Source of the DNA: Selaginella moellendorffii
Taxonomy: Eukaryota > Streptophyta > Lycopodiopsida > Selaginellales > Selaginellaceae
Assembly: GCF_000143415.4 (NCBI RefSeq)
Contig: NW_003314300.1
Coordinates: 777,740 to 841,739 of the forward strand
DNA length: 64,000 nt
Reading direction: 5' to 3'
Under the pieces are notes generated by a model. That model was given only the letters and a program-made list of their open reading frames with translations, did not search any database and had not been told where the DNA came from. The translations under genes and the position numbers were made by a program. Below are positions 59,736-64,000 of the stretch, piece after piece. Position 1 is the stretch's first letter. Every line of letters begins with the position of its first letter.

Positions 59736-62411
59736 GTTAGCCACCCTTGCTGCTCTGGGAGTCACCCAGCTTACAAAAGTGTGATATGCCCTGCCCGCAG
59801 GAACATAGAGAGAGAAGCCAGAAGCCCCAACCCTCCTAAGCAAAGAAACCAAACCCGTCGGTAAGGTTTAGATAGACTACTGTAAACAGGCAGTTAGAGT
59901 TGTTTACACGGTCACACCCTTTTAACGGAATAAGGAACATCGACAGAGAGGCAAGTTATGTGACCAGTCGACAGTAGCTACCCCATGACTAGAGATTTCA
60001 ACATGCACACGAAGTGCCGAAGCTAGTCTGTCTATTACTGGCCCAAACTCAAAGATCAATAGATGGACAATATCAAAGTCATAAACAATGATATCTTAGA
60101 GACTTAATTATCAGTGAGTATATCTTAGATTAGAACACAAAAGTATTCCAAGTAAGTTATCATCCAATAAACTAGTATTATAGTATAGGAACCACCAAGA
60201 TCATCATAATTTGGCAAACACAGGTATGACCATCCAACAAAATTCAATAACAAGTGTGTCATCAAGAAAACTCAATGACCAAACTTAACTATCAAAGATT
60301 GCAGATAGAATGCCAAACAACTTACCAAAGAAAACTCAAAGAACACAAAGTATCATCAACTGGCAAGCAAAATGTTCGCGAATGTATCACCCGGAGGAAA
60401 TAACATTCCAATTTATCAGAACAAACTCGAGCAACAATCAACAGTAGAGAATGAATGCGGTAAGACCAACAAACACTCATTCCTGCCAACTATCACAAAA
60501 GCTAATTCAAATAGATCCCAGCCAACAATACCAAGGAACTCAAGTTGCCTAAGCAAGTGTCAGCAACATCCTACTGATGTCTCAAACCCAAGAGACCAAT
60601 CCAGAGCAAATCACAAAGAACATGTGATATTGCAAAAAGCCACAAGCCATCAAAGAGAACAACTAACCACCATAAAAGATCGCCAATCATCCTATCAATA
60701 GAGAGATGCATAATCATCGTCTAAGAAAGAATCCACTATCTCAAAGAGTAGCGAATTATTCTATATCAACAACAACCAAGCAAAACCCTTGACAAGGATA
60801 ATCAACTATCTTAGATGATAATTAATCATCACCAATGATTGCCAGATGCAAATACTAATGTCAACATCGAAGCTAATGAGCCAAAATGCCTTCCCCCAAC
60901 AACTCCTAACAAATGGAACAATGAGCATGAAAACTCAAAGAACCAAAAGCTCAAAGAAGTCTATAGCCAAGTCTTTCCTAACAATGATCACAAGTCTCGC
61001 ATGGACTAACGTCAATGCTAAAGAAGAAATCATGGTACAACCCACAATATCCTCCTCAACACATCTATAAGCTAAACTTCATAATGCAAAGCTAATGAAG
61101 AGCATGTTTGCATCAATCCAAAAGCTAAGCATAACAAAGTTATGCTCAACAAGTGATCATCAAGCAATCCTCCATGAATCCATCTATAGCAAGACGTAAC
61201 TCACATCATAACAAGCACAAAAAGAATTATCAATGATTGATATATTTCAACTAAAATCCCATAAGGATTCAAATATCCAATATCGATCACTAACTCTCCC
61301 GCTTGTAGAGTTAGCATAGTCCATGACGAAATCACTTTTCAAGGAAAAGCCAAAGCTCAACCCTCTACTAAATAATCTCATCATAGAACACAACTAACTC
61401 AAACTTGCCACTCAGTTCATTTGAACGTCAACACAGTTGCTAACTAGCAAATGCACGAATGCTAATAACACAAAGCTATAGCCAAATCATCAACACTATC
61501 TTCATTAAGACTAATGAAACTCGACATCAATCTTGTGGAGAGACATCTCATTTCACTGAAATCTCAACATTAACAATGTCAACGACAAGGCATCACCTCA
61601 ATGCCATCAACACTAGAACAAAGCTGGAAGAAAGCACGAGTGTATCACCACTCAAAGCTCTCTAGCAACCAAGCTAACCGAAGTCGGAGATACTTTACTC
61701 AGTATCCGAGACCAATCTCTCAACAATACTCAGTCACAGATAACACTTCCTCAAGGAGTGAATCACCACGTCCAAGACTCCATGAAATCCAACACTATGA
61801 ACTAAACGCAACCAAATGATATCAACAGAGGTAGAGTCGATATGCCAACATGGAAAACCCATGTAAGTCTAACAACACGATCCTCCGCAACACCATCCGG
61901 TAAAGCAAGCCTATCACTGATAAATCTTCATCGAGTGAAGCAAGTGTCAACAGTCCTTAACAAAGTCTACAAGCAATCACTAGTTGCCAAGCAACTAACC
62001 ATCACTTTTCAACTTGCTTTCATGAGACCCAAACACTAAACTCACGTCATTTAGTCATACACTTGTCCAATATGAACATGATACCTTCGGTATGAGATAA
62101 AAGTTCATTGACAAGCACAAACTAAATGACCACTCGAATTCAACTCAACTGCAATAAGCTCACTAATGCATTTAGCCACTAGCTCTGAGCATGCCTTGAA
62201 GAGGCTAGCTATGCATGATCAACATTCAGTTGAAACTAAAGTGAAGACCATGAGATGGATCTATATTGGTACACAACCTCCTCATAGACAAAGCTATAGT
62301 ATGGGTACTAACATCTCAAACTCAAACAACTAAGTTGGACATCACCATCCTTAGCCAAGGTGCAGGGCCACCAAGACCAAATCAAGATCAGTGAGAGCTC
62401 ACTACTCTCAT

Positions 62412-62512
62412 NNNNNNNNNNNNNNNNNNNNNNNNNNNNNNNNNNNNNNNNNNNNNNNNNNNNNNNNNNNNNNNNNNNNNNNNNNNNNNNNNNNNNNNNN
62501 NNNNNNNNNNNN
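62412..62512. other. Assembly gap (run of N)
   Basis: 101 undetermined bases within the AC-rich internal region of element X2. True length is unknown. Confidence 0.99.
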
Positions 62513-64000
62513 CTACACTAACTCCAGACTCTATCCAACTCAATTGCCTTAGCCCCAAAAGTCAGCATCCCTTTCGGGCCGCATCATATAAATTACATAC
62601 TAAGGTCTAAGCTAACCGAAGTGAACTCCAACCCCTTCACTAGTTTGTATTGGCTTTCGAAAACGGAATGGTTTTCGGACAAAGTGATAACAGATCAGCC
62701 ATTGGAAAAGTCTAAGAAAATTTGTGGAAAATTCTCCATCCTAGAGAAAGAATGACTCTCAGTCCAGGAATACAAACTTTTAAGACTCAACCAACTTCCT
62801 CCTACTAACAACTTCACATACGTTCACCTCAACACAAATTCTCATGACCCATAGTATGCTTAAGCCTCGAACATCTTTCTGCCCATTCTTTCGACATCCA
62901 ACATCGATATCCGTAAAATGCAAATGGAACATCCAAGGTTTGATCACGAAGACCACATCTTCGGATATCCATATTACACTAACACTCTTCTTCAACCACT
63001 TTCAAGATCCAATGTGAAGCTAAAACACTAACAAGAAAAATGACATGGAAAATCAAGCTCTAAGGAAAATTCCTTATCACTCGAAGTAACAATGCCACTT
63101 CCATTAACACAAGTGCTAGGGATGTCAATGCCCCAACTACACATCTTCTCCATCCAACAATCTACTCCAAGTGTTAACGGATCAACTAATAAGCTATAGC
63201 AGCTAAATGCTACAACCCTTTTCCAACACCTTAGTGGGCAAACTCAAGGAAACAAGGAACAAGGAACCAACTTAAGCTTAACATAATGAACCACCATTGA
63301 GAATCCAGTCAAAGCTACTACAATGCTACTTTGTGCAAGTAGACCAGCTTCACCATCAACCACTTTGGGGTTGATCATCGTTTAACCAAGCAACTTCGTA
63401 AACACATTGCTCATTATCACATGGATATGATATAGAAATCACAATGACTTGATCATCAATTGAGCAACACCACAGGCAATGCTAATGTCATTACTTCAAA
63501 GGTTTATGTAAGTATTAAGTGTCAACTCGATTTGACAAAATGCAACATAAATGCCACACTCTACCGATAGAGATCTACAACACCCAACACCACTAACTTT
63601 TGTTCACAACACAGACAAGCTCATGCCACTCACTATCCGATCAAACTCAAAACTTAACCCAACACCAAGCTACTCAAGGAGCAATAGCAAGGTTCTCCGG
63701 AAAAGAATTGAGCATTGCAACCCAAATCTTCCAATAGCAAGCCTAGACAAAATGGTATAGCGCTTCACCGCTATTCATCCCACAACTCACCATTTGTAAG
63801 ACCATCATCTCCAAGATGCATCAAGGTAGGGACTCTTGATTGCATAATGTGAACACGAGCAATGAGTCACACCTCGTTGCAAATCATCTCTCCAAGATGA
63901 GAAGATGATTTACATGTTTGATCCTCCGTCCCCGATGACTCTTTTTTCGGTTTCATCTTTGACCAAACCTCAAGCTTGCTTCCGCACTGTCTTCAATCCA

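Larger units (their letters stand above)
58695..64000 (-). mobile_element. Noncoding internal region of element X2 (LARD-like)
   Basis: From the polypurine tract at 58695 the sequence continues to the right edge, interrupted by TRIM copy B and an assembly gap. No retroviral protein motif is visible on either strand; the longest ATG frames are about 110 codons with random composition. From about 59900 the plus strand is strikingly rich in A and C (minus strand rich in T and G) for over 4 kb. This constant skew without coding frames suggests a long noncoding transcript template or a low-complexity internal domain, as in LARDs. The 5' LTR should lie beyond 64000. Confidence 0.5.

Noticed and set aside
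60372-60701. 109-codon plus-strand frame
   Set aside because: Composition equals that of the A/C-rich background (Asn, Gln, Ser, Thr, Lys); no motif.

Overview
The window is plant nuclear DNA, most likely from a lycophyte such as Selaginella. I infer this from very short introns (about 45 to 110 bp), a compact gene island with an intron-poor PPR gene, intron-rich ADH and GPAT9 genes, and large tracts of nested LTR retroelements. One run of about 100 Ns (62412-62512) marks an assembly gap.

Layout. (1) 1-6934: a noncoding LTR element (family Y, minus strand) whose LTR is swollen by 6-bp and 12-bp minisatellites. (2) 6935-12140: a broken Ty3/gypsy element (G1, plus strand) carrying a nested solo LTR (family X) with a perfect 5-bp target duplication. 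(3) 13100-22352: the gene island. It holds an ERECTA-like kinase fragment, two tandem alcohol dehydrogenase genes with matching exon structure (minus), a PPR gene whose start codon lies 95 bp from the second ADH gene, and a complete 12-exon GPAT9 gene (plus). (4) 22463-25855: unrecognised gene remnants and a clean 594-bp TRIM with identical LTRs. (5) 26164-34771: two divergent decayed genes. One encodes what looks like a ParB-like domain plus a beta-class N6/N4 DNA methyltransferase; the other is a MULE transposase with a C-terminal SWIM zinc finger. (6) 35890-39735: a broken gypsy element (G2), rearranged and duplicated together with a very small TRIM-like element. (7) 39760-41300: unrecognised open-frame fragments. 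(8) 42700-54929: a gypsy element on the minus strand (G3), interrupted by another gypsy element (G4, plus strand, RNase H-like domain upstream of RT), by a TRIM, and by a family X LTR. (9) 57541-64000: a 3' LTR of family X and its long noncoding internal region, with a second TRIM copy nested inside it.

The probably functional genes are the two ADH genes (cytosolic fermentative alcohol metabolism), the PPR gene (probably organelle RNA processing) and GPAT9 (first acylation step of glycerolipid synthesis in the ER). They share no pathway; they are simply the gene-dense part of a TE-rich locus.

The most unusual content is the methyltransferase-like gene at 26164-30285. The same element family may have intact copies elsewhere in the genome. 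Exon borders, frames and domain calls were read by eye; no database search was run.
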